The notes: generated from the sequence alone by a model not told the origin. A stretch of DNA of 64,000 bases from Rhodopseudomonas sp. BAL398 (GCF_033001325.1 NZ_CP133114.1:62001-126000); one strand, 5' to 3'; shown: positions 9,341 through 17,650, counted from the first letter of the stretch. Program-made: numbers and translations.

Positions 9341-10039
9341 GTGCCGAGCATCTTCGCCGTGGCAAACCCGAAAGGCGGAAGCGGCAAGACGACCGTCGCG
9401 ATCATCCTCGCCGGCGAGTTCGCCAAGCACGGTTACTCGGTCGCCATTGTCGATGCCGATCCGCAGGGATCCTCTTACCAATGGCATGCGTCATCGGTCG
9501 CGCGGGGCTTGAGCCCGCAGGGCGTCGACCTCGTGCGCGCGCCTGATGAAAAGGCTCTCGCCCAGGCGATCGATCGGCTGGACGGCTATGACGTCGTCGT
9601 CGTCGACACCCCCGGCTATTATGGCGATGTCTTGATCCAGTCGGCGCTCCGCGCCGACCTCGTTGTCCTTCCTTGCAAGGTTCACACCTTCGACGCTTCC
9701 CAGGTCGTGCGCACCATCCGCAATCTCGAACAGCATGCTGCCAGCTCAAAGCTGCCGATGAGCCAGCATCGTGTTCTGTTCAACGAATACGACAGCCTCG
9801 ACCGCAACACCCGGCCCCTGAAGGAGGTCGTCGCCTATCTCGATGCAGAAAAAGTTCCCGTTTGCGCCAACGCGCTGTACCGGCGCGTCACCTATCGCAC
9901 CATGACAAGCGGACACGGCACGTTGTACCAGATGAGCGACAAGGACGAATCGGTCCGCAAGGCCCGTTACAACGCCGATCAGGTCGTCCGCGAATTGCTC
10001 GCTGCAAGCCAAGGTGCCGACCAGGGCGACGCCGCATGA
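9341..10039 (+). CDS. parA: ParA-family partition ATPase
   Basis: Deviant-Walker ATPase of about 232 residues. The N-terminus IFAVANPKGGSGKTTVAIIL is the ParA Walker A motif, followed by the DADPQGSS switch and VVVDTPGYYGD Walker B. It lacks the N-terminal DNA-binding extension of RepA-type ParA proteins and looks like the short ParA/VirC1 class. An open frame runs upstream to 9137, but GTG 9341 with AAGGAGGA at 9329-9336 is the clear start. It overlaps the next gene by 4 bases. Its role would be segregation, or positioning of the plasmid or transfer complex. Confidence 0.9.
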   Translation: MPSIFAVANPKGGSGKTTVAIILAGEFAKHGYSVAIVDADPQGSSYQWHASSVARGLSPQGVDLVRAPDEKALAQAIDRLDGYDVVVVDTPGYYGDVLIQSALRADLVVLPCKVHTFDASQVVRTIRNLEQHAASSKLPMSQHRVLFNEYDSLDRNTRPLKEVVAYLDAEKVPVCANALYRRVTYRTMTSGHGTLYQMSDKDESVRKARYNADQVVRELLAASQGADQGDAA

Positions 10040-10449
10040 CGGATCCCGACTCTGCACAGAAACCGGATCGCCCCGCCCTGCCCCGCGACGCCTTCCGCGC
10101 TCATCGCGTGAACACGGCGCCGATCGATACCCCCGCGGCAAAGCCGGTCGTGGTAACACCCGCCTATGAAGATCAGGTCGCTGCGCCAGCAGCACATCCG
10201 ACCTCGACGGAAAGCGCGTCGACCCGCAAGCCATCACGCCCTCAGAAAGCCCGCGATCGAAATCCATTCGATGTCTACGGCGAACGATCCTCATCTCGGC
10301 CTTACGCGTTGCGCTTCCCCGATGCGATCGACCTTGTGGTCCGTCAAATGGCCGCCGAGGAGCGAACACAGCCGCTTCGAATCATCGACCGCATAGTTTA
10401 CGACCACCTCAAACGGATCGGCCGGCTGCCGCCGTCGCACGAAACCTGA
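10036..10449 (+). CDS. Small partner protein of ParA
   Basis: 137-residue protein coupled to parA by an ATGA overlap. The first 85 residues are proline- and alanine-rich and probably disordered. The last 50 (PYALRFPDAIDLVVRQMAAE onward) look like a short helical DNA-binding domain, perhaps ribbon-helix-helix-like. Position suggests a ParB-substitute centromere-binding protein, as in small ParA/ParG-type pairs. No family is recognised, and this role is inferred from gene order. Confidence 0.7.
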   Translation: MTDPDSAQKPDRPALPRDAFRAHRVNTAPIDTPAAKPVVVTPAYEDQVAAPAAHPTSTESASTRKPSRPQKARDRNPFDVYGERSSSRPYALRFPDAIDLVVRQMAAEERTQPLRIIDRIVYDHLKRIGRLPPSHET

Positions 10450-10529
10450 CAGAGATGTCCGCGCTGAGGCCGCATGTTCGCGGCCACGCGACGCACCAAA
10501 TGAGGGAAGCGACACAAGCAGGATCACCT

Positions 10530-11768
10530 TTACGAAAAGTCGTCCGGGAAGGAAGATGAGGGTGGGTCTCTGTCACGGGCAGCTTGCCCTTGCCGCCGAA
10601 GCGCCATCAGCATCGGCCAGACTGAGAATTTGCCCGCTGCGGCGCGCCGGGCCAGGATTCGGAGATAGCCTCCTGGATTCTTGATGGCGTTGCCCCGTTG
10701 CAGAATGGCCGAGAGCACTACACTGGCTTGTCCATCGCCCATTGCGATGCGGGCTTCCTCCCAGGCGCTTGGACTAATGCCGAGCATGGAACGAACGGTG
10801 GATGCGGTCGTAATGAGATCCTGCGGCGTGCGGATGCCACTGCGCGCATAGTCGACGATGTCGGGACAGAGTTCGACCACCATGCGAATAGGGATTGCGC
10901 TGGCCGTTCGAGCGTTGCTGGGGTCAGCCATCTCATGGGCGCCCGGTGCCGGGTCAGGTTCGGATGAACTAGGCTCCTCCGGGCCTGAGTTCTGAGTCCG
11001 ATCGGCCGATGAAATTGGCGGGACGGGCTCGATCGGATCAAGGTGTTGTTCGAGAGCTTTGACGATCGCTTTTGCCAAGCTCACTAGTTCGACAACGATG
11101 GGCTCAAGAATCTCACATTTCGGGACGCGAGGAAGCCGGGTCAGGATCTCTCGGAACGTCCGATGATAGGAGGCCCAATCGGCGGCGACACCCTGCTCCA
11201 CACCAGTCGCAATCATCTTGGCGATGTCACGCCGCGCCAAGGTCATCCGTTCGCGAAGAATGCCGAGCGCCTGGCGCTTGGCGATGGCGGCTTCGGCCGC
11301 GGCAGCGAATTCGTCGGATCGGGCCACGATCGGTCCGAGATCGAAGCCAAACGCCTGTTCGATATCGCCGGAAGGCGTCTTGCGTGCGTAGCGTTTGCCA
11401 TTCGGACTATCCCTTCGGAGAACGAGTCCGTGATCGACAAGCGCCGCAAGATGGCGGCGCAAGGTCGAGGCTGCCATCCCATGCGCGCGCAAGGCAAGAA
11501 GCCGATTTGAGGGAAACACGACCAGATCGGTCGCGCCGGCAGTCAATACTGTGTCGGGATGAAACGAGAGCAGTGCGTTCAAAACCATAAGCGCGCGATC
11601 GGAGATGGCGAGCGATGCCCGCGCCTCACAGATGTTTCGGAACACCTGCCATTTGTGCGCGGGCTTGCCCTCGGGGAATTCTCTCACGCCGCGTTGCGCC
11701 TCGACGGTACTGAGCGACAGCGGTCGCCGCCCAAACGGCGTAATCGGATTTTGGTCAAGCATCTCCAT
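10530..11768 (-). CDS. repC: RepC-type replication initiator (orphan copy)
   Basis: Replication initiator of the RepC family, about 412 residues. It has the N-terminal winged-helix region (RAHGMAASTLRRHLAALVDH, then RRDSPNGKRYARK) and the C-terminal domain with CPDIVDYARSGI and MLGISPSAWEEA. It is related to the RepC at 13883-15115 but not identical, and has no repAB partners; the ParA cassette lies beside it instead. The frame is open to 11882, but ATG 11768 with GAGAGGA upstream is the likely start (ATG 11762 also possible). An antisense RNA gene overlaps its leader. RepC genes usually carry their replication origin internally. Confidence 0.88.
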   Translation of the reverse strand: MEMLDQNPITPFGRRPLSLSTVEAQRGVREFPEGKPAHKWQVFRNICEARASLAISDRALMVLNALLSFHPDTVLTAGATDLVVFPSNRLLALRAHGMAASTLRRHLAALVDHGLVLRRDSPNGKRYARKTPSGDIEQAFGFDLGPIVARSDEFAAAAEAAIAKRQALGILRERMTLARRDIAKMIATGVEQGVAADWASYHRTFREILTRLPRVPKCEILEPIVVELVSLAKAIVKALEQHLDPIEPVPPISSADRTQNSGPEEPSSSEPDPAPGAHEMADPSNARTASAIPIRMVVELCPDIVDYARSGIRTPQDLITTASTVRSMLGISPSAWEEARIAMGDGQASVVLSAILQRGNAIKNPGGYLRILARRAAAGKFSVWPMLMALRRQGQAARDRDPPSSSFPDDFS

Positions 11769-11832
11769 TCGCGTCCTCTCGTTAGCGAGAGCGCGGGCAA
11801 ACAAAGACCGTGGCGTAAAAACGCGAGTCCCC

Positions 11833-11861
11833 TTGAACTGTCGGATGGCGCGGGCTAAAAT
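11833..11861 (+). promoter_or_regulatory. Promoter of the antisense RNA opposite repC
   Basis: TTGAAC (11833-11838), exactly 17 bases, then TAAAAT (11856-11861): a near-consensus sigma-70 promoter. It points right, against repC transcription, with predicted start near 11868 and a terminator about 80 bases on. No protein gene lies in between. Confidence 0.7.
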
Positions 11862-11867
11862 GCCTCT

Positions 11868-11948
11868 ATGCGATAGGGGCATTGTTGGCGATTGGCGTCG
11901 CCAGCCCGTTCATCCTCATGAGAGACCCGGCTCTGCCGGGTTTTTCTT
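11868..11948 (+). ncRNA. Countertranscribed antisense RNA controlling repC (incA/RNAE-like)
   Basis: About 80-nt RNA encoded opposite the repC leader. It starts after a near-consensus promoter. A GGCGA/TCGCC stem lies in the middle. It ends in a rho-independent terminator: ACCCGGC (11925-11931), loop TCT, GCCGGGT (11935-11941), then a T-rich run. In repABC plasmids such an RNA, antisense to the repC leader, represses RepC synthesis and sets copy number and incompatibility. Size, orientation and position all fit. Exact ends are estimates. Confidence 0.7.
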
Positions 11949-11966
11949 TGTCCGAACGCACCTCTC

Positions 11967-12005
11967 TTGGTTGAATCGAATCCGTCTATTATATTGAATG
12001 TTGAC
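11967..12005 (+). promoter_or_regulatory. Putative promoter and operator of the XRE gene pair
   Basis: TTGGTT (11967-11972), 17 bases, TATATT (11990-11995), then GAATGTTGAC (11996-12005) at the expected transcription start. The last element recurs after the parA promoter. Self-repression by the XRE protein encoded next would be typical. Confidence 0.5.
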
Positions 12006-12078
12006 CGGCCGTCCAACATGGAGGCTTGACCGGCGGAGCGGCGGAACCGTTTGCGTTTGGAACTGCGAGGAATCAGCG

Positions 12079-12390
12079 ATGGGTGAGAAGTGTTGCCGCC
12101 GAAAGGCAGCTCACGCAGCGCAAGGCAGCACCTTGCGGAGTGCGTTCCACGCAGGATTGGAAGCGCTCAGGCTGGAATCGGGGCTGAGCCGGCGGGAATT
12201 CGCGGAGCGGCTTGGCATTCCGCGATCGAGTTATTTCCACTTGATGACATCGGCAGCCAATCCCAGCCTCGATTACATCGAGCTCATAGCCGAGCGGGCG
12301 GGTATCGACCCGCTGAGATTGCTTCACCGGCAGGTTAGCCCCACGGCCGGACGCCGCGCGGACATCAGGGATACTCGGGCGGCAAGATGA
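12079..12390 (+). CDS. XRE-family helix-turn-helix regulator 1
   Basis: 103-residue DNA-binding protein with one Cro/C1-type helix-turn-helix (SGLSRREFAERLGIPRSSYF). The region upstream of ATG 12079 in the same frame has no family resemblance, and GAGGA lies 8 bases before the ATG, so this start is preferred. It overlaps the next XRE gene by 4 bases. It probably represses replication, partition or transfer genes of this backbone, given the shared promoter element. Confidence 0.8.
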   Translation: MGEKCCRRKAAHAAQGSTLRSAFHAGLEALRLESGLSRREFAERLGIPRSSYFHLMTSAANPSLDYIELIAERAGIDPLRLLHRQVSPTAGRRADIRDTRAAR

Positions 12391-12872
12391 GTCGTTTCAA
12401 AGATTTGCCTGTAAAATTCTCCAACGTCCAATATACTGGACCTCGGGCTTGGTGTATGTTCCCCGGCGTTTCTCCCGGTGGACCCGAAAGCCAACCTACC
12501 ATGTCACCAGTCCGCAAACCCCAGGCGACCGATCATTCTGTTCTGAGTGAAATGCTTGCAGCCCGGCTCCAGCAACTCGAAATCGAGAACGGTGGGACGG
12601 AACGCTTCCAGCGAAAGCTAGGCCTTGCGCGCGGCACCTACTACACGATGGTGCGTGGTAGAGGAAATCCGACGCTCCGAACCATCGAACGCATCGCATC
12701 GAGCCTCAATATGAGTGTATTCGAATTGCTTGGCTTCAACGATACCGATGCCCGTCGTGCGCTGAATAAAAGCGGTATCGATTACGATGAGTTGGTTTCC
12801 GCAATCGAAAAGAAAAATCAAGCCGAGCGTAGCCTTGCGCGTCAGACGCGATCACGCAAATTGCCATACTGA
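12387..12872 (+). CDS. XRE-family helix-turn-helix regulator 2
   Basis: Second Cro/C1-type regulator, up to 161 residues, with the helix-turn-helix at FQRKLGLARGTYYTMVRG and a basic C-terminus. ATG 12387 overlaps the previous stop (ATGA), but the first 38 residues look non-native and ATG 12501 is a good alternative start. TATACT (12432) and TATGTT (12454) in that stretch could belong to an internal promoter. Paired XRE regulators suggest a small regulatory switch. Confidence 0.75.
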   Translation: MSRFKDLPVKFSNVQYTGPRAWCMFPGVSPGGPESQPTMSPVRKPQATDHSVLSEMLAARLQQLEIENGGTERFQRKLGLARGTYYTMVRGRGNPTLRTIERIASSLNMSVFELLGFNDTDARRALNKSGIDYDELVSAIEKKNQAERSLARQTRSRKLPY

Positions 12873-12899
12873 AATTAGCACAACCGGAAGGCGGAAAGC

Positions 12900-12925
12900 G
12901 GCGGGGAGGCCAAAACCTCCCCGCC
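12900..12925 (-). terminator. GC-rich hairpin downstream of the SSB-like gene
   Basis: Perfect 10-bp inverted repeat GGCGGGGAGG / CCTCCCCGCC with a 6-base loop, ending 6 bases after the SSB-like stop. There is no long T run, so it may be a weak terminator or a 3' stabiliser. Similar hairpins follow the DUF736, ArdC and 63395-63982 genes. Confidence 0.6.
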
Positions 12926-12931
12926 GATCCG

Positions 12932-13264
12932 CTATGCGGCGACGCGCTCGCTGGCTTGCGCCAGCCGGCCCAACTCCAGACCGATGAGATCGACGGTGTA
13001 AACCCGCTGGCCGTCGCGCTCAAAGCTGTTCTGCCGAAGTCGCCCGCGGACGTGGACCAAGTCTCCCTTGCTGATGTGCTCGTTCACGTAAGACTGGATC
13101 GCCTTTGTGAAGATTGTGACCTCGTTCCAGTGCGCGTCGTCCTTCCACTGACCTTTGTCGTCCTTGAACGGGTAGTTGGCGCAGATGCTGACGCGAACAG
13201 TCTTGCCGACCTGCTTGATGGTTCCGACCCGACCGATGAGAGTGAATTCGGCGATATTGCGCAT
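12932..13264 (-). CDS. Single-stranded DNA-binding (OB-fold) protein, short SSB-like
   Basis: 110-residue OB-fold protein resembling the core of SSB: FTLIGRVGTIKQVGKTVRVS, then HWNEVTIFTKAIQSYVNEHI and GDLVHVRGRLRQ. The acidic C-terminal tail that recruits repair proteins in housekeeping SSB is absent. ATG 13264 has GGAGAAAGATA before it; the long open frame upstream is a non-coding leader. Such plasmid SSB-like genes usually act early after conjugal entry, protecting single-stranded DNA. The structured leader supports special regulation. Confidence 0.85.
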   Translation of the reverse strand: MRNIAEFTLIGRVGTIKQVGKTVRVSICANYPFKDDKGQWKDDAHWNEVTIFTKAIQSYVNEHISKGDLVHVRGRLRQNSFERDGQRVYTVDLIGLELGRLAQASERVAA

Positions 13265-13882
13265 TATCTTTCTCCATCTTGTGGGGCTGTGCCCCGTTGC
13301 GATGGCGATCCGTTCATGGCCGGGAAGACGAAACAGAGCCGGAGCCGCCAGAGGCGAGCGGAGGGCAAGCGCAGCGCTGCGCCCCGGCCGGAGCCACGAA
13401 TTTTGGCGCTGCAGGCGCATGCGCGAGGAATGCTGGTCGGGGTCCCCGCTTGCGGGGGAAACCGGCAGGGGAAAATTCTTGGCTCCAGGGGCCGACGTGC
13501 CGTCGACGGCCATAGGAATCCAGCCATGCAACCGGGAGCGACAGCCCGAACAGGGGAAAGATCTGCGATCGTCGCCAGCGCCCGGATCTTCGGCGGACGG
13601 ATCAAAAGGGACGGCCATGTGATCGTTGCGGCGTTTCGCACATTTGCCGACGGACGACATTTCGGAAGCGCCGACCTGTCCTGACGAGTACGATCGTCTT
13701 GGCGATTCCCAGGATGCGTGCGGCCCGCGCGGAGAGACCGAGCACTGCGGAACGGCCGCGCAGTTTCAGTTTTCCGCGACCCCCGGGGCGCTCGATCACC
13801 TGCTCGCAGCCAAGTGCGTCCATGGCTAAAGCTCAAGAATGCCAGGCAAAGCGAGGAGGTGAAGATGAGGTCGACCATTACG
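13265..13882. other. Gap between SSB-like gene and repC
   Basis: About 620 bases without a supported gene. The first half is the folded leader described for the SSB-like gene, including a GGGGC/GCCCC hairpin at about 13283-13295. In the second half a minus-strand frame (13602-13823) encodes GLSARAARILGIAKTI, faintly like the C-terminus of ComM/YifB-type proteins. It lacks a ribosome site and the rest of the protein, so I do not call it a gene. Confidence 0.5.
13390..13486 (-). promoter_or_regulatory. Structured leader of the SSB-like gene, radC-RNA-like
   Basis: Arms 13390-13404 and 13472-13486 pair at 14 of 15 positions and enclose a second hairpin (CCCCGC / GCGGGG near 13444-13457) and the conserved stretch GCGAGGAATG (13423-13432). 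The same architecture, including GCGAGGAATG and AGGGGAA, precedes DUF736 at 61630-61679. Leaders of this kind upstream of DNA-processing and antirestriction genes in proteobacteria are known as the radC RNA motif. The assignment is by context and shape only, without a covariance search. Confidence 0.45.
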
Positions 13883-15115
13883 TCACGCCCGCCGCTTTTC
13901 GTTGAGGTGCGAATTGATCTGCGACATCAAAATCGGGCCGAGCGAGAACTCTCCGGCCTCCGCTTTTCGAGTCAAACCGCGCAGGTAACCGCCGGCGGAC
14001 CTGATCGCCGTGCCACGCTGCAGAATGCACGCGACAACAATCGCAGCCGGCGTCTCACCGAGGATCGTTTGCGCCTCCTCCCAGGCACTCGGACTAATTC
14101 CGAGCATCGATCGAACCACGGCGGCGGTGGCGAGGAAATCCCGCCAGTTCGAAATCCCGCCCTTGGCGTAATCGACAATATCGGGGCAGGCGCTCAGCAC
14201 CATTCCCAACGGATAGGTCCCTTCCGCCACCCTCGGTGCTTGGGGTGTTGGCTCAGCCCTCGCCGCCCTGCCTTCTCGAAGGCTAGGTTCAAGATCAATA
14301 AGGGGGTCTGTATTTGAATTCTGTATGTGGCGCTCAGAATGGGACTCATTGGCGCTAGGATTCTTGGTTTTGATATGTGTTTCCAGAAGATTGAGCACAT
14401 CATCGGCAAGCTGTGACAGCTCTTCGGCGATCGGCTCGAGTTCTTGCCGCGTTGCCGTGCGCGGAATCTGGTCGATGATCGAGCGGAAGGCGGCGTGGAC
14501 CTCCTGCCAATCGGCCGGCCCCTGCCCTCCCCTACGGGTCGGGACGCCTTCCTCGATACCGGTTGCGATCATCTTGCCTATATCGCGCCGGCACAGCGTG
14601 ATCCGCTCACGGACGAGCTTTAGCGCCCGCGCTTCTGCCTCAATGTCCGCCGCCAGGCTCTCGAATTCCTCCGATCGGACAACCAGTGGCGAGATATCGA
14701 AGCCGAAGGCCAGCTCGATCTCGCCGGCGCTGCCCTTGCGAGCATAGCGCTTGCCGTTTGGACTATCGCGCCGAACGACCAAGCCAGCATCGACGAGTAC
14801 AGCAAGGTGACGCCGCAATGTCGATGCCGGCATCCCATGCGCCCGCAGCGACAACTGATAATTCGACGGGAAGACGATCAGATCGTCCTCTCCCGTGAGC
14901 GCGGTCTCAGGATGGAAGGTGAGAAGCGCGTTCAAAACCGAGAGCGAACGCTCGGACACACCCAGCCGCGGCCGCGCCGTGCAGATGGCGTGAAAGATCT
15001 TCCATTTGTGTACGACCTTCTCGGGTGGCCGCGTGGTGGCCACCATTTGGCTTGCCACGTGGGCAAGCGTCAGTGATCGCCGCCCAAAGGGCGTCGTTGG
15101 AGCGTGTGACTGCAT
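13883..15115 (-). CDS. repC: RepC replication initiator of the repABC operon
   Basis: 410-residue RepC, third gene of a complete repABC operon read leftward (repA 17512, repB 16307, repC 15115). It has the N-terminal winged-helix DNA-binding part (RAHGMPASTLRRHLAVLVDA), a variable linker near residues 240-290, and the C-terminal domain with MLGISPSAWEEA. RepC binds the origin inside its own gene and limits replication. The 193-base repB-repC gap carries an antisense RNA candidate. A diverged paralogue lies 2 kb away. Confidence 0.92.
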   Translation of the reverse strand: MQSHAPTTPFGRRSLTLAHVASQMVATTRPPEKVVHKWKIFHAICTARPRLGVSERSLSVLNALLTFHPETALTGEDDLIVFPSNYQLSLRAHGMPASTLRRHLAVLVDAGLVVRRDSPNGKRYARKGSAGEIELAFGFDISPLVVRSEEFESLAADIEAEARALKLVRERITLCRRDIGKMIATGIEEGVPTRRGGQGPADWQEVHAAFRSIIDQIPRTATRQELEPIAEELSQLADDVLNLLETHIKTKNPSANESHSERHIQNSNTDPLIDLEPSLREGRAARAEPTPQAPRVAEGTYPLGMVLSACPDIVDYAKGGISNWRDFLATAAVVRSMLGISPSAWEEAQTILGETPAAIVVACILQRGTAIRSAGGYLRGLTRKAEAGEFSLGPILMSQINSHLNEKRRA

Positions 15116-15213
15116 GTCTTTGCCTCTTCAGGGCAAAGGAAATCGGCTCGCCAAAACGACGCCGTCTCTCACGAGACACTTGACTGCGATTCGCGGAAGT
15201 GATTCTCTGTCAG

Positions 15214-15270
15214 TCGCCAAACAGACGAGAGAGGGCTTCCGGACGGAAACGTTTGGGGGCCTTTTCTTTT
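15214..15270 (+). ncRNA. Candidate antisense RNA in the repB-repC gap
   Basis: The repABC family encodes a small antisense RNA here. On the plus strand TTGACT (15180-15185) and a weak TTCTCT (15203-15208) are spaced by 17 bases. A terminator follows: GGCTTCC (15234-15240) pairs with GGGGGCC (15255-15261) through two G-U pairs, then TTTTCTTTT. The wobble pairs make the hairpin stable only in the plus-strand RNA. It would repress repC by remodelling its leader. Confidence 0.6.
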
Positions 15271-15308
15271 GCCGCTATGAATCCTTCTTCGTATTGCGGG
15301 AACGCGGC

Positions 15309-16307
15309 TTACACATCGGCGCGGCGTCGAAACGCCGCGTAGATTTCGGGTAGCTGTTCAATCAGGTAAGATCCGAAAGCGGGCGCTGATTTCTCTTCGA
15401 TCGTGAATTGAAGGCGATCTTTTCCCTGCACGATCTGCACGAGGGGGGCGCCAGTATCTGACTTGATGACCTGTTTGGTCTTTTTGGCCTGACGAGGTGA
15501 CAGTGCCTTGAGGGCCCGGGCGAAGCGCGAGTCGCTTTCAAGAGCATCGAAGCCAGGTGACACGATCGCTTGGCGCCATCTGTCGCCGGTCTTTGGGAGA
15601 AGTTCTGCCAACTGTTCCCACCGAGGCCGGCCAACCTTTGGGGCCGGACCGATGGCGACGATGAGCTCTTCTGGGACGCTGCGCGCGACCGTGATCATGG
15701 TCGACAGATTGCCCTTGTGGACCGCCAAGGCCGCCGTCAACGCTGACCGAGCGAACCCGTGATCCTCAAGCCGCGCTGCGAAGAGCGCGCGCTCGATGAA
15801 AGAGAGATCGCGCCTTTCGAGATTCTCTCGGCCCTGGGCCACCACGAGTTGCTCGTCGCTCAGGTGTTTGACAATGGCCTTAACTGGTCGGCCAAGGCGC
15901 TGCAGCGCTTCTAGTCGCCGATGCCCATACGCAACTTGATATCGACCCTCCGTTTGAGGGCTCGGTCTCACCAGAATCGGGACTTGTTGCCCATGTTCAG
16001 CAATGCTGGCCTGAAAGGCCTCAAACTCCGCAGCCTTCGCATCGTCCAACCGGTCGCGAATAAAGGATGGATCGATCAGCGCGGGATCGAGCTCCACCAC
16101 GTGATCTCCACCAGCGAGTTGCTCACGTAGGGCTCTCGCTTCGTCGGCATCCTGCGATAGGCTCTGCAGAGAGAGTCCCATAGCCTTAAGCGATCCCGAT
16201 TTGACCGGGGTGCGAGTTTGCCGGTCATCGGATGATGGCTGCGCGGTGATTGGGGCCATCATGGCTTTGAGCGCGTCACGTCGCTTGTTCACACCGCCCT
16301 CCCCCAT
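15309..16307 (-). CDS. repB: RepB, ParB-family partition protein
   Basis: 332-residue ParB-type centromere-binding protein. It has the ParB N-terminal CTPase fold (EFEAFQASIAEHGQQVPILV, then YQVAYGHRRLEALQRLGRP) and a helix-turn-helix around HGFARSALTAALAVHKGNLS. It acts with RepA to segregate the plasmid by loading at parS; two parS palindromes lie upstream of repA. It overlaps repA by 19 bases, consistent with one transcript. Confidence 0.93.
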   Translation of the reverse strand: MGEGGVNKRRDALKAMMAPITAQPSSDDRQTRTPVKSGSLKAMGLSLQSLSQDADEARALREQLAGGDHVVELDPALIDPSFIRDRLDDAKAAEFEAFQASIAEHGQQVPILVRPSPQTEGRYQVAYGHRRLEALQRLGRPVKAIVKHLSDEQLVVAQGRENLERRDLSFIERALFAARLEDHGFARSALTAALAVHKGNLSTMITVARSVPEELIVAIGPAPKVGRPRWEQLAELLPKTGDRWRQAIVSPGFDALESDSRFARALKALSPRQAKKTKQVIKSDTGAPLVQIVQGKDRLQFTIEEKSAPAFGSYLIEQLPEIYAAFRRRADV

Positions 16308-17512
16308 GCCTCTTTGACAAGATTCTCGATCTCGGCATGCGCGCCATCGAGGGATTCAAGAGCGCGGTCGTAGGTGCTTCGAACGAAATTCTCGCGGCCG
16401 ACTTCGTACAGCGTTTGTTTGGTCAACCCCGCGTCTGAGATAGCCGTTGACTTCAAAATTGCGGTCGTAAGGACACGCTCGCCGAACAGGCTGCGCATGA
16501 GCCCAACGATTTGGCCCTGGGGACCATCGGTGGGCTCAAAACGCGTAATCACGTAACGAAAGAAATCGTAATCGGCGTCGCCGCCGGCTTGCTCGACCAC
16601 ATCGAGAAGACTCGCAGTCATGTGCAAGAACTGCGACATCGACGCGACGTCGAGCATCTGAGGATGGATCGTCACCAAAACACTGCGAGCGGCACATAGC
16701 GCGGAGAGCGTGAGAAAACCTAGAGATGGCGGGCAGTCGAGAATGACGACGTCATAGTTGTCTTCAACTGACGCGAGTGCACTTGCGATGCGCGAGAAAA
16801 ACATGCGCTCGGAGCCGCGGTTGCGTTCGGCCAGGACTTTTGGCGTATCGTGCTCGAACTCCTGGAGCTCGAGATTGCCCGGAACGATATCGAGGCCCGA
16901 GAAATAGGTTTTCCGGATAATCTCGGACAACGGTCGGCGAGCGTCATCGTAGCGGATTGCGCCATACAGCGTTTCGTTTTCTTGGAGATCAAATTCTGGC
17001 TGGAGGCCGAATAAGGCAGAGAGCGATGCTTGAGGATCAAGATCAATCGCCAGAGTGCGATAGCCCCTCATCGCGAAGTGTTGCGCCACGTGAGCGGCGG
17101 TCGTGGTTTTGCCAGAGCCGCCCTTGAAATTCGTGACAGCGATGACCTGGAGATGCTCACCCTCGCGACGGTTCGGGGCGTAGCTCTGTTTGGTCTTCGC
17201 AAGCGTGCGTCGGATTTCGTGCACTTGCTCCAATGAAAATAGGCGGCGCCCACGAGCCGTCTTTTCTGCCTCAGGGGCGTCGCCGGCAAGTGAGAGATGG
17301 CGAATATAGGCGTCGGTAACGCCGATCAGCTTTGCTGCTTCGCCGGAGGTGAATTTGCGGAGCTCTTTCAGAGACGACGGTGGAAACGCGCGGAGCCGCA
17401 ACTCCTTGAGCTGGGCGCTAAGAAGATCGGCATCCGACTCCACAAGCCGCGTTAGAGAGCGGACTTTCTTGCCGGTTCGGTGGCTGGCATCATTTGCTGC
17501 TAGAGCCGTCAT
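16289..17512 (-). CDS. repA: RepA, ParA-family partition ATPase
   Basis: 407-residue Walker-type ATPase with an N-terminal winged helix (FTSGEAAKLIGVTDAYIRHL) and the deviant Walker A FKGGSGKTTTAAHVAQ at about residue 130. Walker B-type VVILDCPPSLGFLT follows. As first gene of repABC it drives plasmid segregation and represses its own promoter together with RepB. The promoter region to its right contains two parS sites. Confidence 0.93.
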   Translation of the reverse strand: MTALAANDASHRTGKKVRSLTRLVESDADLLSAQLKELRLRAFPPSSLKELRKFTSGEAAKLIGVTDAYIRHLSLAGDAPEAEKTARGRRLFSLEQVHEIRRTLAKTKQSYAPNRREGEHLQVIAVTNFKGGSGKTTTAAHVAQHFAMRGYRTLAIDLDPQASLSALFGLQPEFDLQENETLYGAIRYDDARRPLSEIIRKTYFSGLDIVPGNLELQEFEHDTPKVLAERNRGSERMFFSRIASALASVEDNYDVVILDCPPSLGFLTLSALCAARSVLVTIHPQMLDVASMSQFLHMTASLLDVVEQAGGDADYDFFRYVITRFEPTDGPQGQIVGLMRSLFGERVLTTAILKSTAISDAGLTKQTLYEVGRENFVRSTYDRALESLDGAHAEIENLVKEAWGRAV

Positions 17513-17621
17513 ATACGCTCGGTATCCAAATTTTCCACGTTGAGCGTAAATTCGGCGACTTCTCCGAGTCGGTCAAGCAAATAAGGGTTAACGGAAATTA
17601 ACCACTTGGCCCAGCCGAAGT

Positions 17622-17637
17622 GTTCTCAGCTGAGAAC
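17622..17637. promoter_or_regulatory. parS site 1 of the repABC system
   Basis: GTTCTCAGCTGAGAAC, a perfect 16-bp palindrome matching the repABC parS consensus GTTNNCNGCNGNNAAC at every defined base. It lies about 110 bases upstream of repA. Confidence 0.85.
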
Positions 17638-17650
17638 TTCAACTCGCCGC

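Noticed and set aside
13265-13660. Long N-terminal extension of the SSB-like gene
   Set aside because: It translates a folded leader; SSB similarity starts at ATG 13264 behind a good ribosome site.
13602-13823. Minus-strand 73-residue frame with faint ComM-like C-terminus
   Set aside because: No ribosome site, only about 16 residues of weak likeness, and no remainder of the protein nearby.
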